Source: a virus
IMG/VR virus record: IMGVR_UViG_3300044644_000225
Span: 1-26,893 of that record
Reading direction: 5' to 3' (one strand)
Length of the DNA stretch: 26,893 bases
The notes under the pieces are model-generated. The model was not told the DNA's origin. It saw only the letters and a program-made list of their open reading frames with translations, and ran no database searches. The translations under genes and the position numbers were made by a program. This document shows, in pieces, positions 7,606-15,300 of this stretch. The stretch's first letter is position 1, and each line of letters begins with the position of its first letter.

Positions 7606-9237
7606 TTATACAGTGTTGTCGTTATCGTCGTCATTGCCCCTTGTATTAGGGCGCATGTTGTCTGTTTCAGAAATACTAGAGTCAATCTTAGTAGCCATAT
7701 TATCTACTAAAGGGTCACTCTGAATCTCCGCTACACCGTCCTCATCATTGTACTCAGCTGGGAGCACATCATTGAACTTAGCAATAGAAATAAATGTAGA
7801 ACGTGGAATAATACCTTGCTGGTACCACTCTGTAACTAATCTCATCCAGTCTGCGCCTACAGGAGTAGGATTAAAGTCAGCACTCAAGGTGAACTTAATA
7901 TCTGTTGAAAGAACATCAATATTGTATTTCCACTTAAGCATTACTGTAATGATCTGTCTCATTGTCTCTGAGATACGGGTATTAAGCATACCTAATTGAG
8001 CAGTCTGAGCAGCATTACGGATTTCTAGACTTACGCCTGACTCACCTGAAGAACCCTCTGGCGAAAGCATACGGATGCCCATACGAGCCATTTCTTCAAT
8101 GGTAGCTGCAATGGCTTTTTCCATATCCGCTAAAGCGCCTGTTGGAGTGTCCAATGCTCTAATGTCGTCTCCAGCACGGAGTTTAATCCATGAGCCAAGA
8201 CCTGCCTCTACAATAGTTTCAAACTCTTCATCAGTCATATCTGACATGACTACTGGAGTGTATGTAGCTGCACCATAGAGCAAGTGATTACGTCGGCTAA
8301 TCTTATTATACAAAGCAATCTCACGATCAATCAATGATTGTAGGATTGGTTCAACAGGGTCGATCTGACCATTCAATGGATAGGCAGGAATGAAGTTCAT
8401 TCTCTCACCGTTCATCAAAGGTACTTCTGTACGTGTCTTTACCCATGCTGCATTAGCATTGTCTACTTGATACTTAGATGTAACGTTACCATTAATAACG
8501 CTTACAGACTCATTAGTGTCTCGTGTGTAAGTATCTACGACAAGCAGTCCTGACTCATCTAAATAATAGTGAGTAACAGTGTCTACATAGTCTGGGTGGA
8601 ATTCATTTTTAGAATAGTCTTCCATGTAGTAACGGAAAAGTAAACTTGTTAATACTTGTTTGTTAGTATTACGGTCCTGACCTCTACGCCAGTTAATAAT
8701 GTTCTCTGCTTGAATGAGCATTACATATGGGGACAAAGCCTTGGCCTCTTCCATAGTGAGAGCGTCTGGATTAGCTACTGTAGGGTAGTCTACTAGACAC
8801 CAAGCTCTAGATGACTGTAGCTCTTCCCAAATAGCCGCATCCAAAAAGCCATGTAGTGAAGTACCATCAGCACCAAAAGAAGTACGAATCCAGTCCTCAG
8901 TTCCTTCAGGAAATACATTCTCTGGAAGCTCAATAGCTGCTTGTTTACGTAATAAGCCGCCTACAAGAACCTTAGCATACTGTGCTGTTAGTCCAGGAAG
9001 CTCACCCTCAGCACGATAAAAGTTGTACTGTTGTGAACTCATTGTAGGAGAAAAGGGTAATAGTAAGTTATTGTACGTTATAGTATCAATCGAGTCATCA
9101 TATGCTCTTGCATGAGTCTGTCCATTAAGAACAGCTCTAGCCCTCTCCCAGAGAGGCCGCATAGACTCATATGCTGCGTTAGGATCCCCAAGGCTTTTTG
9201 TTTTAGCCTTTGATGGGGTCGTTGTTAGGTTTGCCAT
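7606..9237 (-). CDS. Portal protein (DUF4055-type)
   Basis: 543 residues from the ATG at 9237, with GGAGGAG upstream. The N-terminal region (YESMRPLWERARAVLNG, then LPFSPTMSSQQYNFY and LTAQYAKVLVGGLLRK) matches the DUF4055 portal family. The central KISRRNHLLYGAATYTPVV and the later GESGVSLEIRNAAQTAQL segments match the portal stem and crown-proximal parts. The protein forms the dodecameric ring at one capsid vertex through which DNA passes. The C-terminus is acidic and disordered (Asp/Asn-rich). It precedes the MuF fusion by about 45 bases, the classic portal-MuF neighbour pair. Length is normal for the family. Confidence 0.88.
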   Translation of the reverse strand: MANLTTTPSKAKTKSLGDPNAAYESMRPLWERARAVLNGQTHARAYDDSIDTITYNNLLLPFSPTMSSQQYNFYRAEGELPGLTAQYAKVLVGGLLRKQAAIELPENVFPEGTEDWIRTSFGADGTSLHGFLDAAIWEELQSSRAWCLVDYPTVANPDALTMEEAKALSPYVMLIQAENIINWRRGQDRNTNKQVLTSLLFRYYMEDYSKNEFHPDYVDTVTHYYLDESGLLVVDTYTRDTNESVSVINGNVTSKYQVDNANAAWVKTRTEVPLMNGERMNFIPAYPLNGQIDPVEPILQSLIDREIALYNKISRRNHLLYGAATYTPVVMSDMTDEEFETIVEAGLGSWIKLRAGDDIRALDTPTGALADMEKAIAATIEEMARMGIRMLSPEGSSGESGVSLEIRNAAQTAQLGMLNTRISETMRQIITVMLKWKYNIDVLSTDIKFTLSADFNPTPVGADWMRLVTEWYQQGIIPRSTFISIAKFNDVLPAEYNDEDGVAEIQSDPLVDNMATKIDSSISETDNMRPNTRGNDDDNDNTV

Positions 9238-9963
9238 TTAAAGTTTCTCCTCCATAAGCATCCTAACAATCTTCGCAACGATGTCTGAGCGAACAATATC
9301 GTCTACACCAAACTCGATGATAGGAATGTCAATGTTATGTTTCTTGCATAGTTGGACAAATTTTAGAATGTCCTTACCACTGTTAATATCGCTCTGGGCA
9401 GGATCGCCACAGAGGACCATTTTAGAGTTTTCACCAAGGCGTGTTGTAATTGCCTTTAACTCTTCAAATGTTAAATTCTGACACTCGTCCACAATGACAA
9501 GTGAGTTTTCATAAGATCGACCACGAATAGTTTCTAGTGGTTGGATCTCGATTGAACCTTTGTTTACTAGGTACTGATAGAAGCCTAACCCGAAAGACTT
9601 CTCTAAAACACTAGTAATAGGCATTAACCAAGGAGCCATCTTATCAGCGATGGTCCCTGGAAAATGTCCTAAAGATTTTCCCGTAGCTACGTTAGCTCTA
9701 CTTAAAATTATTTTGTCATACTTGCCTGTTAAGAACAAAGATGCTACCATAGATGAGGAGCAATAAGTTTTACCTGTACCAGCGCAGCCAATAGTGACAG
9801 TGATAGGGTAGTGACGAATTGCAGTAAGGAGATTGTCCTGTTTGTCATTCTTAGGTTGAACGTGGAATGGCCTTGGGGCCTTAATAACTTTAACATTAGA
9901 TTGGTAATCCTCAATATGTGATACTTGAGCTTGTTTACGTGGAACTTTACGGGTTTTTTGCAT
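9238..9963 (-). CDS. phoH: PhoH-like P-loop ATPase
   Basis: 241 residues, ending exactly where the portal start begins. Walker A GCAGTGKT is at residues 59-66 and Walker B LVIVDE at 155-160 is followed by CQNLT, the signature of PhoH/PhoL ATPases related to superfamily 1 helicases. Common in tailed phages, where its exact role (RNA metabolism, phosphate stress) is unsettled. The N-terminal ~35 residues are basic and may bind nucleic acid. Its placement inside the structural block, between the lysis genes and portal, means it would be expressed late if it is read from the promoter at 16.4 kb. Family call is firm, function is not. Confidence 0.9.
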   Translation of the reverse strand: MQKTRKVPRKQAQVSHIEDYQSNVKVIKAPRPFHVQPKNDKQDNLLTAIRHYPITVTIGCAGTGKTYCSSSMVASLFLTGKYDKIILSRANVATGKSLGHFPGTIADKMAPWLMPITSVLEKSFGLGFYQYLVNKGSIEIQPLETIRGRSYENSLVIVDECQNLTFEELKAITTRLGENSKMVLCGDPAQSDINSGKDILKFVQLCKKHNIDIPIIEFGVDDIVRSDIVAKIVRMLMEEKL

Positions 9964-9974
9964 TAGCTAAATCC

Positions 9975-10157
9975 TTACTTCTTTGGTACTTCAGTACCCT
10001 CTAGCTTTTTATGAACTTTAATTTCTTTACAGACTTCTTTAGACTTACCAGTCTTAGGGTCTTTAGTCTCTTTACAGACCTTTTTTGTTGTTGGCTCTGC
10101 TGAATAAACAGTAGGTGCAACAAACAAGAGAGCAAATAGTAGCGCTAATTGTTTCAT
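9975..10157 (-). CDS. Small secreted lysine-rich protein with Cys-containing repeat
   Basis: 60 residues. The first ~20 form a signal peptide (MKQLALLFALLFVAPTVYSA, cleavage likely after the final Ala). The mature ~40 residues are very Lys-rich and contain a repeated unit: KKVCKETKDP and KEVCKEIKVH. Two cysteines about 15 residues apart could form a disulphide in the periplasm. It sits between the holin and PhoH genes, so a role at the envelope during lysis or superinfection control is possible, but I do not recognise the family. Confidence 0.72.
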   Translation of the reverse strand: MKQLALLFALLFVAPTVYSAEPTTKKVCKETKDPKTGKSKEVCKEIKVHKKLEGTEVPKK

Positions 10158-10166
10158 TTTAATCCT

Positions 10167-10613
10167 TTAGATAGGAGGATGATCTGAGGGTGGAGGAGCT
10201 AGCTTACCGCCATAACCTGTAGTTACTTGCGGTTGTGGAGGTGGCGAAGCTTGTTGCATAGGTGCATTTTGAGGAGCTGCCATAGGGGTGGCCATAGGCT
10301 GACTTGGAGGTGGCCCTGAAGCAGCACCAGCCATCTTCTCTTGGCCTCTTGACCATGCAGTAATACCTAGTACAGCACCCATAGCCATATGGAACAGACC
10401 ACCACCCTGAAGGGTCAATGGAGCCCACTGCCTAAAGGCATCATTCTGAACAGCAGTTTCCCAGAACTGTACAATTGTGAACATAATAGGAAACAAGATA
10501 AAGTCAGAGGCACATACACACATGTACATTACTGCCATCATTGGACGCCACTTCTTCTGGATCCAACTCTCTTCTTCCTTCTTAGGGGCTTCATCCTTAA
10601 TTTCTTCTGACAT
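10167..10613 (-). CDS. Holin-like protein (GTA-type holin family)
   Basis: 148 residues. An acidic N-terminus precedes WIQKKWRPMMAVMYMCVCA. Two or three membrane segments lie at about residues 27-50 and 65-90 (GGGLFHMAMGAVLGITAW), followed by RGQEK and a Pro/Gln/Met-rich cytoplasmic tail of ~50 residues. The 'W-RP' entry to the first helix and the 'LTLQGGG...MGAVLGI...RGQEK' part resemble the GTA_holin_3TM family, proteins that permeabilise the inner membrane for endolysin release. Neighbouring genes encode endolysin and spanins, which agrees. The long Pro-rich tail is longer than usual. Confidence 0.68.
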   Translation of the reverse strand: MSEEIKDEAPKKEEESWIQKKWRPMMAVMYMCVCASDFILFPIMFTIVQFWETAVQNDAFRQWAPLTLQGGGLFHMAMGAVLGITAWSRGQEKMAGAASGPPPSQPMATPMAAPQNAPMQQASPPPQPQVTTGYGGKLAPPPSDHPPI

Positions 10614-10622
10614 AAGAATTCC

Positions 10623-11171
10623 TTAAATTGTTAGTGGTAGCCACAACCATACGGCTTGTGACATTAGCAGTGATGCTACAGCACCTACGCCAATACTGGC
10701 TCTGAATAGATTACGATTAACAGCAAGAATAGATGCGGTTAATAATACGATAGCAATCTGGAATAGTGATCCTGCATAGGTATAGAATGGAGAACGCTGT
10801 TTAGCTACTGCTCTCTCAGCCTCTAGCTTACGGGCCTTGGCCATAAGTTCTTTCTTACCTTCGCCTGTAGCAGGTTCAGACTCATATCTGTCGATTTTCT
10901 TTTGTAATTCTTCTACTTTAGTAGTGTTACCTTTGGCTAGAGCATTCTCCTGAGAGATCTCAGCTAGGCGACCTTTAATGTCTTTAGACTGATAAAACGC
11001 CCATGTGTTGTTTGCATCGATTGTGTTGTTCAATACCTTAGAACTATTAGATCCACCCATAAGAGTGTTAATAGCTAGCAATGCAGCGAGCACTGTAATA
11101 ACCCAACCAGCCTTATCTTTTAGTAGAGCTTCTCTTTCGCTTCTGCTTAGAGGTTTCTTTTCTTCTGTCAT
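10623..11171 (-). CDS. DUF4337-like membrane protein
   Basis: 182 residues from the ATG at 11171, preceded by AAGGAG. A membrane helix at ~22-40 (WVITVLAALLAINTLMGG) is followed by NTWAFYQSKDIKGRL, the hallmark of the DUF4337 family. A charged coiled coil follows (~65-125), then two C-terminal membrane helices (~130-150 and 155-178). The family occurs in bacteria and in phages; its function is unknown. It lies beside the holin candidate and three other membrane proteins, so it may modulate membrane lysis. Confidence 0.75.
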   Translation of the reverse strand: MTEEKKPLSRSEREALLKDKAGWVITVLAALLAINTLMGGSNSSKVLNNTIDANNTWAFYQSKDIKGRLAEISQENALAKGNTTKVEELQKKIDRYESEPATGEGKKELMAKARKLEAERAVAKQRSPFYTYAGSLFQIAIVLLTASILAVNRNLFRASIGVGAVASLLMSQAVWLWLPLTI

Positions 11172-11179
11172 AATGCTCC

Positions 11180-11332
11180 TTAGAAAGGTAGGTATTTATT
11201 GATTAGACCATTAACGATTCTGTCTGAGAGATCATTTGGTAAATATTTAAGGAAGCCTAGGAAATATAAAGCTACAGCACCGTAGCAAAATATTTTAAAG
11301 CATAGGTCTGCAGTCTTCTGATACTCGTTCAT
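11180..11332 (-). CDS. Small single-pass membrane protein, 50 aa
   Basis: Short ORF whose ATG at 11332 overlaps the stop of the preceding gene as ATGA, a translational coupling arrangement seen throughout this window. The sequence begins MNEYQKTADLCFKIF and has one hydrophobic helix at ~11-29 (CFKIFCYGAVALYFLGFL) and a charged C-terminal tail. Translation was done by hand and gives 50 codons plus TAA. Position in the lysis region suggests a holin/antiholin-like accessory role, but there is no family evidence. Confidence 0.68.
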   Translation of the reverse strand: MNEYQKTADLCFKIFCYGAVALYFLGFLKYLPNDLSDRIVNGLINKYLPF

Positions 11333-11823
11333 CGTCCACACCCACCTGGAGGACATAGATTGCTAAGTTCGTTAATGCCAACAAACAAGAGAAACAGTAC
11401 AAAGAACACAGCACCAACAGCAATAGCTATTTGTGTATAATACTCTTCATCCTCTTTAGCTTTCTTCTCTGCATCCTTAAGCTTTCGCATAGCAATGGCA
11501 TCATCACGATCCATCTCAGCTTGGCGAGACTTAATTTTATTCCATACATCTATCTTACCTGTCTGCATAAAGAGCATCTTTAACTCTTCTTCAAATGCTC
11601 GAGCTTGCTCAAGAGCCATTTCGATTTGCAGTGCAGTGCCCATATTAGAGCCTTTGCCAGATTGTTTAGCTTCGATCATAGCTCTAGTGGCTACGCTCTT
11701 AGCATCAAACATCTTACCGATCATAGGGGCTAATGAGCCCAGATCATTGGCTACCTTACTAGCCTTCTTAACCATGCTAATTGCTGATTGTATACCAGCA
11801 AGAGCTGTGATTGGATCAATCAT
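11329..11823 (-). CDS. Conserved phage protein with coiled coil and C-terminal membrane helix
   Basis: 164 residues. The N-terminus MIDPITALAGIQSAISMVKKA plus a central ETA/EQA-rich helical part (~60-125, with KIDVWNKIKSRQAEMDRD) and a single membrane segment at ~131-150 recall a small protein found beside lysis genes in many marine and freshwater podoviruses and myoviruses. A short Cys-containing tail (LCPPGGCG) follows the membrane helix. Function unknown. It is coupled by ATGA overlaps to both neighbours. Confidence 0.75.
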   Translation of the reverse strand: MIDPITALAGIQSAISMVKKASKVANDLGSLAPMIGKMFDAKSVATRAMIEAKQSGKGSNMGTALQIEMALEQARAFEEELKMLFMQTGKIDVWNKIKSRQAEMDRDDAIAMRKLKDAEKKAKEDEEYYTQIAIAVGAVFFVLFLLFVGINELSNLCPPGGCGR

Positions 11824-11975
11824 TTTCTTTTCCCTTTATCCGTTTTGTCATTGTTCTTCCACTTTAAACAACTGACCTTACGGTTATAAACGGGTCCCTG
11901 CCATGTCCATCTCTCACAGACGGGGGCTTTAGGGTCATAACCAGCTAACACTAAGGTAAGAAGAATAGTAGACAT
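11820..11975 (-). CDS. Small protein with hydrophobic N-terminus, 51 aa
   Basis: ATG at 11975, directly after the endolysin stop codon, with the stop TGA overlapping the next ATG (11823). It begins MSTILLTLVLAGYDPKAPVC, a short hydrophobic segment without a clear lipobox. A Cys/Trp-containing part follows (CERWTWQGPVYN) and then a basic tail. It may be exported and contains two Cys residues about 16 apart. No family recognised; reality is supported by coupling on both sides and by the absence of any other gene in this gap. Confidence 0.62.
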   Translation of the reverse strand: MSTILLTLVLAGYDPKAPVCERWTWQGPVYNRKVSCLKWKNNDKTDKGKRK

Positions 11976-12590
11976 TTACACACCTAGTACATGGAGTGCA
12001 TGTGCATAGTGCTTTTTACGGTCCTCGATACCAATGGTACCTCCGTTAATTTTTCTTGTTAATGTCTCTATATCGCCTTGATCTGCCCATTTATTTAGGT
12101 TATTAGTTTCCCAGAACCAGCAAGCACTCTGTGCAGCACCCTCAAAGGTACTCATGTACTCACTAGCTTCCTCTGCGGAAATACCAATAGACTCAGCAAA
12201 CCAAAAATAATTATCTTTACCTGTTAACTGTATTAGGCCTCTACCAGAGTACCTATATCCATCTCCTGAAGCCTCATCTCCATTACCCATACGATTAGCG
12301 TAGACCTTGTTAGCAATAGCTTCAGGCTTACCTGCGAACTGCCTTGCTAGTTCATCATTAGGGAAATACTTAGGGAAAATTCTTCGGAGTGTCTCCCAAC
12401 GATAGTTGAGATTTTCTTTAATCATTGTAAACTCGCCTGACTCATGAGCACATTGAGCAACGAATGCTGCAATACGCTTCTCGGTATCAATACCATAGTC
12501 GGGTAGGAGTTGTTCTAAGGCATGATGCCAATATGTGACATGCTTATTACGTGGAATAAGTTGTCTAAGCTGATCTAGTGTTAATATCAT
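11976..12590 (-). CDS. Endolysin, glycoside hydrolase family 19 type
   Basis: 204 residues. HESGEF at 49-54 with E50 as probable general acid, ENLNY at 59-63 with E59 as second carboxylate, and GRGLIQLTGKDNY near 127-139 are signatures of GH19 chitinase-like lysozymes, which many Gram-negative phages use to cut peptidoglycan glycan strands. There is no signal peptide, so release through the holin is expected. Its ATG at 12590 overlaps the o-spanin stop. Length is normal for phage GH19 endolysins without an added binding domain. Confidence 0.88.
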   Translation of the reverse strand: MILTLDQLRQLIPRNKHVTYWHHALEQLLPDYGIDTEKRIAAFVAQCAHESGEFTMIKENLNYRWETLRRIFPKYFPNDELARQFAGKPEAIANKVYANRMGNGDEASGDGYRYSGRGLIQLTGKDNYFWFAESIGISAEEASEYMSTFEGAAQSACWFWETNNLNKWADQGDIETLTRKINGGTIGIEDRKKHYAHALHVLGV

Positions 12591-12850
12591 TTAAGCGCCT
12601 CAAACAGTTTCTTTTGTTGTGTATACCACTCACTCCAACCTTCAACACGGTTAGCACATAAGTGATATTCGGAATAGTTAGTCACAATGGTCTTTGTGAG
12701 TTCTGATAGCTCAGGTTTTTCGTCTGCTACCTTTAATTTAGGGCACAGAGTAAGTAACTCTTTAGGTGCCTCTGGGAACTTAGCCACTACAGGAACTACT
12801 GTAGAGCATCCTGACAGTAATACAGTAAACAATAGTATAAGGTTCTTCAT
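12587..12850 (-). CDS. Outer-membrane spanin subunit (Rz1-like lipoprotein)
   Basis: 87 residues with a lipoprotein signal peptide: MKNLILLFTVLLSGC, lipobox LSGC with Cys15 as lipidation site. The mature part has CPKLKVADEKPELSELTKTI and a CANRVEGWSEWY helix near the end, the pattern of the LysC/Rz1-like family of phage lysis proteins. It would sit in the outer membrane and pair with the inner-membrane protein encoded just before it (ATGA overlap at 12850-12847). Longer than lambda Rz1 but usual for this subgroup. Confidence 0.83.
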   Translation of the reverse strand: MKNLILLFTVLLSGCSTVVPVVAKFPEAPKELLTLCPKLKVADEKPELSELTKTIVTNYSEYHLCANRVEGWSEWYTQQKKLFEALK

Positions 12851-13239
12851 TGTGTAGCCGCCTTATTGTGTATTGAGATGATCTCTGGGGGGATCTTACA
12901 TTGATCATTGTATTTAACAATCTCACGATCAATATATTTGATCTGCACATCAGCAGCCTCTTTAACGATCTTCTCTTTAGTTACTATTTTGGTTACTATT
13001 TGTGTGTTGACCTTCTCACTCTTAGTCTCAAGGCGAGCAATCTCAACCTCTAGCTCAGATATTTTCTGAAGCCAGTAGTTATTATTGGATATTACACCAA
13101 TCATAAATGTTGATGCAAAGATTAATGCAATGAATATTGGTTTATATTTATTTAATTTACCAGAGAATAAATATCCAAATATACCAATAAACATAGTAAT
13201 ATAGAATAACCATGCAGGTAAATACTTTAATATAAACAT
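12847..13239 (-). CDS. Inner-membrane spanin subunit (Rz-like)
   Basis: 130 residues, ATG at 13239 with AAAGGA upstream. Two or three hydrophobic segments lie in residues 4-55, more than the single helix of classic i-spanins. A periplasmic coiled coil follows (SELEVEIARLETKSEKVN) and a Val/Thr/Lys-rich strand (VTKIVTKEKIVK) leads into IKYIDREIVKYNDQC. The C-terminal CKIPPEIISIHNKAA motif recurs in phage proteins placed before Rz1-like lipoproteins. Together with the next gene it should bridge the periplasm and fuse membranes at the end of lysis. Confidence 0.75.
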   Translation of the reverse strand: MFILKYLPAWLFYITMFIGIFGYLFSGKLNKYKPIFIALIFASTFMIGVISNNNYWLQKISELEVEIARLETKSEKVNTQIVTKIVTKEKIVKEAADVQIKYIDREIVKYNDQCKIPPEIISIHNKAATQ

Positions 13240-13271
13240 TGGAATCCTTTTGGCTAACGCCAGTTATAAGA

Positions 13272-13343
13272 AGAGCGGTAGTGGGACTCGAACTCACATT
13301 CCAGAGATAACGTCTGATTCTACCTATTGAACTATACCACTCT
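13272..13343 (-). tRNA. tRNA-like element with canonical D and T arms but abnormal anticodon arm
   Basis: Reading the minus strand, AGAGTGGTA at 13343-13335 pairs with TACCGCTCT at 13280-13272 (nine pairs, one G-T). T8, A9, a D arm GTTC/GAAT with A14, G18-G19 and A21, and a T loop TTCGAGT closed by GTGAG/CCCAC (one mismatch) are all present. The anticodon arm is odd: the best stem TCAGA/TCTGG encloses CGTTATC, lacks T33, borrows a base of the D stem and leaves a 3-base variable loop, so about four bases are missing relative to a normal tRNA. GTT (Asn) is also visible in the loop but out of register. No CCA is encoded. It may be a decayed Asn-type tRNA or a tRNA-mimicking structure. Confidence 0.6.
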
Positions 13344-13394
13344 AGTGACGCCTTTTACTGTAGCGACAACAGCCCTAAGGTGGGTTCTTTATTG

Positions 13395-13685
13395 TTATTT
13401 AAATTTGTTTGTCCACTTAACTACCCATGCCCAGTAAGCAGCACTCATTCTGCCCTTCTGGATATCAGCCTTATGTCTAGCATAGAAGGCTTCTCTACGT
13501 GCTTGATAAGAGTCTGACTCACCATCCTTGGGAGGAGAACCAGTAACACCCTGAGCACCAAAGCGAATAAGCTTAATAGTGCTGCCTTCCTTGGCTAACA
13601 CTGCATGTGAGTTAGTTGAATTACCTGGGGTTTTCTTTGGTTTGTTATAACCTTCAAAGGTTTCACCACGATATTCAATAGCCAT
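13395..13685 (-). CDS. Conserved small phage protein next to large terminase
   Basis: 96 residues, basic. The core (KLIRFGAQGVTGSP, then SYQARREAFYARHKADI and KGRMSAAYWAWVVKW) is a recognisable conserved pattern in small phage proteins, with an Arg/Lys-rich helix that could bind nucleic acid. Function unknown. It follows the large terminase gene by about 15 bases and precedes the tRNA-like element, so a link with packaging is possible only by position. Confidence 0.75.
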   Translation of the reverse strand: MAIEYRGETFEGYNKPKKTPGNSTNSHAVLAKEGSTIKLIRFGAQGVTGSPPKDGESDSYQARREAFYARHKADIQKGRMSAAYWAWVVKWTNKFK

Positions 13686-13700
13686 AATATTTCCTTTAAC

Positions 13701-15026
13701 TTAGAACATAAAACCTTTAGTAACTGTCTTAGTACCTGAACGAACAGGGAATAAGTATTCAACAGCATAACGAAGAGCATCTGTCCAATGTTCCACATTC
13801 TCTGCTTTAGATATCTGTGCTGTATTAGGATTGTTCTCAACCCATACGGTTCTTTCAAGAGATCTGATAGTGTGCTCTGCTCTAGGATGAATATACATAT
13901 CGATATCACCATGAGCATTCTTAAACTTACGATTAACAGCAGCTACTGAGTCAACAATAGGAGGAGCGGCCTTATGTGCTCTACATATAATCCCATGACT
14001 CTCCAAGATAGAGAAATCGGTAGCTCCAGCAACAGCACTAGTCTTCCTAGCTCTTCCCGCAGGGTCTGGATAAGCAAATACCCTATGACCTTTATCCTTG
14101 AATTGCCCCTTAAGCTTCTTAGCTAATTGTTCTGTATCGAGAACATTCTGCATGTCCTCTAAGATATGAATCTGTCCAGCTCTAACAGCAAAGACTACAG
14201 CAGCCATAATGCCAATGTTAAAGTCAATAGCCACATGGACATCTTCTTTGTTTGTTGTCTCTACGTTAAAGTATGGTAGATCAGCAGTAACATGAGTCTT
14301 ACGATCAAACATGTAAAATACTTTAGCACCAGAGTCCTCAAAGGAACACTCATACTCTCGAGCAAACTTCATAGGGTCAATCAGGCGCTTAGTCCTCTCG
14401 ATCTCTTCCACAGATAAATATGGAGAGTCCTTATAGGTATATCTAAAGGTCTTCCAACGGTTGTCCATAGACTCAAAGTTAGTCATATCGTAGAAATAAT
14501 TCATACCCTTAGGTGTACCGATAATAAGAGCCTTATGGTTACCTGCCCAACGTGTAGTCATAGCAGGTTGAATAATAGATTCCCAAGATTCTTTAAGTCC
14601 TGGCTGACCAGTCCAGTCAGAGACCTCGTCTCCAACAACAAAGTACTGACCTGATCCCCGCATCCTTTCAGATGCTTCATAAGACCATAGCTTAAGCTTT
14701 ACATTGTTCTGAAACCAGAATGTTCCAGCTGTCTGAGATGACTTCTCAGCATAATCCTCTAAGCCTAGGTTGTAGGCTAATAGAGGCCAATAAATATCTA
14801 ACGACTGTTGGTATGTTGGACAGATAATCGAGACGTTCTTATTAGGAACATCTTCAGGCATCTCTAGCAACTCATGAACAGCCATTGTAGCAGCAACACT
14901 AGCAAGGTAACTCTTACCAAAGCCTCGTGAGGCTACTGTAGCAGCATATCTAGTGCCACCCTTCTCTGAGAACAAATACTTTAATACTTCAGACTGACCT
15001 CTGTGTAATTTAATTTCATTTGACAT
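13701..15026 (-). CDS. terL: Terminase large subunit
   Basis: 441 residues. ATPase half: Walker A SRGFGKS at 33-39, Walker B YFVVGDE at 128-134, and a coupling-type IIGTPKG near 168-174. Nuclease half: VAIDFN with D268, AYPDPAGR with D321, and HWTDALRY with D416, consistent with the three acidic residues of RNase H-like terminase nucleases. It drives DNA into the procapsid through the portal and cuts the concatemer. Length is usual. It follows a 68-residue gene and the candidate small subunit. Confidence 0.94.
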   Translation of the reverse strand: MSNEIKLHRGQSEVLKYLFSEKGGTRYAATVASRGFGKSYLASVAATMAVHELLEMPEDVPNKNVSIICPTYQQSLDIYWPLLAYNLGLEDYAEKSSQTAGTFWFQNNVKLKLWSYEASERMRGSGQYFVVGDEVSDWTGQPGLKESWESIIQPAMTTRWAGNHKALIIGTPKGMNYFYDMTNFESMDNRWKTFRYTYKDSPYLSVEEIERTKRLIDPMKFAREYECSFEDSGAKVFYMFDRKTHVTADLPYFNVETTNKEDVHVAIDFNIGIMAAVVFAVRAGQIHILEDMQNVLDTEQLAKKLKGQFKDKGHRVFAYPDPAGRARKTSAVAGATDFSILESHGIICRAHKAAPPIVDSVAAVNRKFKNAHGDIDMYIHPRAEHTIRSLERTVWVENNPNTAQISKAENVEHWTDALRYAVEYLFPVRSGTKTVTKGFMF

Positions 15027-15233
15027 TTAAACGATCACATCAACCTTATCCTTGGTTATGATGTCCTTTTTCTTGTTACTTTGTCTAAGCTCTTCGAGTT
15101 TCTTATTGAACTCAGCTAATTCGTATCGTGCTTGAATGCCTTCTTGGAAGATCTTGTTGGAGGCTTCTTTTAGTTGCATGATAGCATTTGTATAGTACTC
15201 AATGCTGTATTCTGCTGCTGATTGTACTCTCAT
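15027..15233 (-). CDS. Small helical protein between terminase genes
   Basis: 68 residues from the ATG at 15233 with AAGGAA upstream. Almost entirely helical/coiled coil (IMQLKEASNKIFQEGIQARYELAEFNKKLEELR) with a Lys-rich C-terminus. No family recognised. Its placement between the candidate small and large terminase genes and its coiled-coil nature suggest a packaging accessory factor, which is inference only. Confidence 0.72.
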   Translation of the reverse strand: MRVQSAAEYSIEYYTNAIMQLKEASNKIFQEGIQARYELAEFNKKLEELRQSNKKKDIITKDKVDVIV

Positions 15234-15249
15234 GTGTATTCCTTTTTAT

Positions 15250-15296
15250 TGTATACGTAACTGTAATAATTTTATCTATTTTATTTCAGTGTATAC
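15250..15296. repeat. Two GTATAC palindromes in an inverted arrangement after the candidate terS
   Basis: The palindrome GTATAC occurs at 15251-15256 and again at 15291-15296, both inside TGTATAC. With flanking bases the two copies form an imperfect inverted repeat, GTATAC-gta-ACTG and CAGT-GTATAC, separated by an AT-rich stretch. It occupies the 67-base gap between the candidate small terminase and the next gene. It could be a binding site for packaging or regulatory proteins, or an RNA hairpin between genes. Confidence 0.35.
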
Positions 15297-15300
15297 TTAA

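Noticed and set aside
13272-13343. Reading the tRNA-like element as an ochre (UAA) suppressor tRNA from TTA in the 7-base loop
   Set aside because: TAA is the normal stop of many genes here, T33 is missing and the position 37 base is a pyrimidine, so a working suppressor is implausible.
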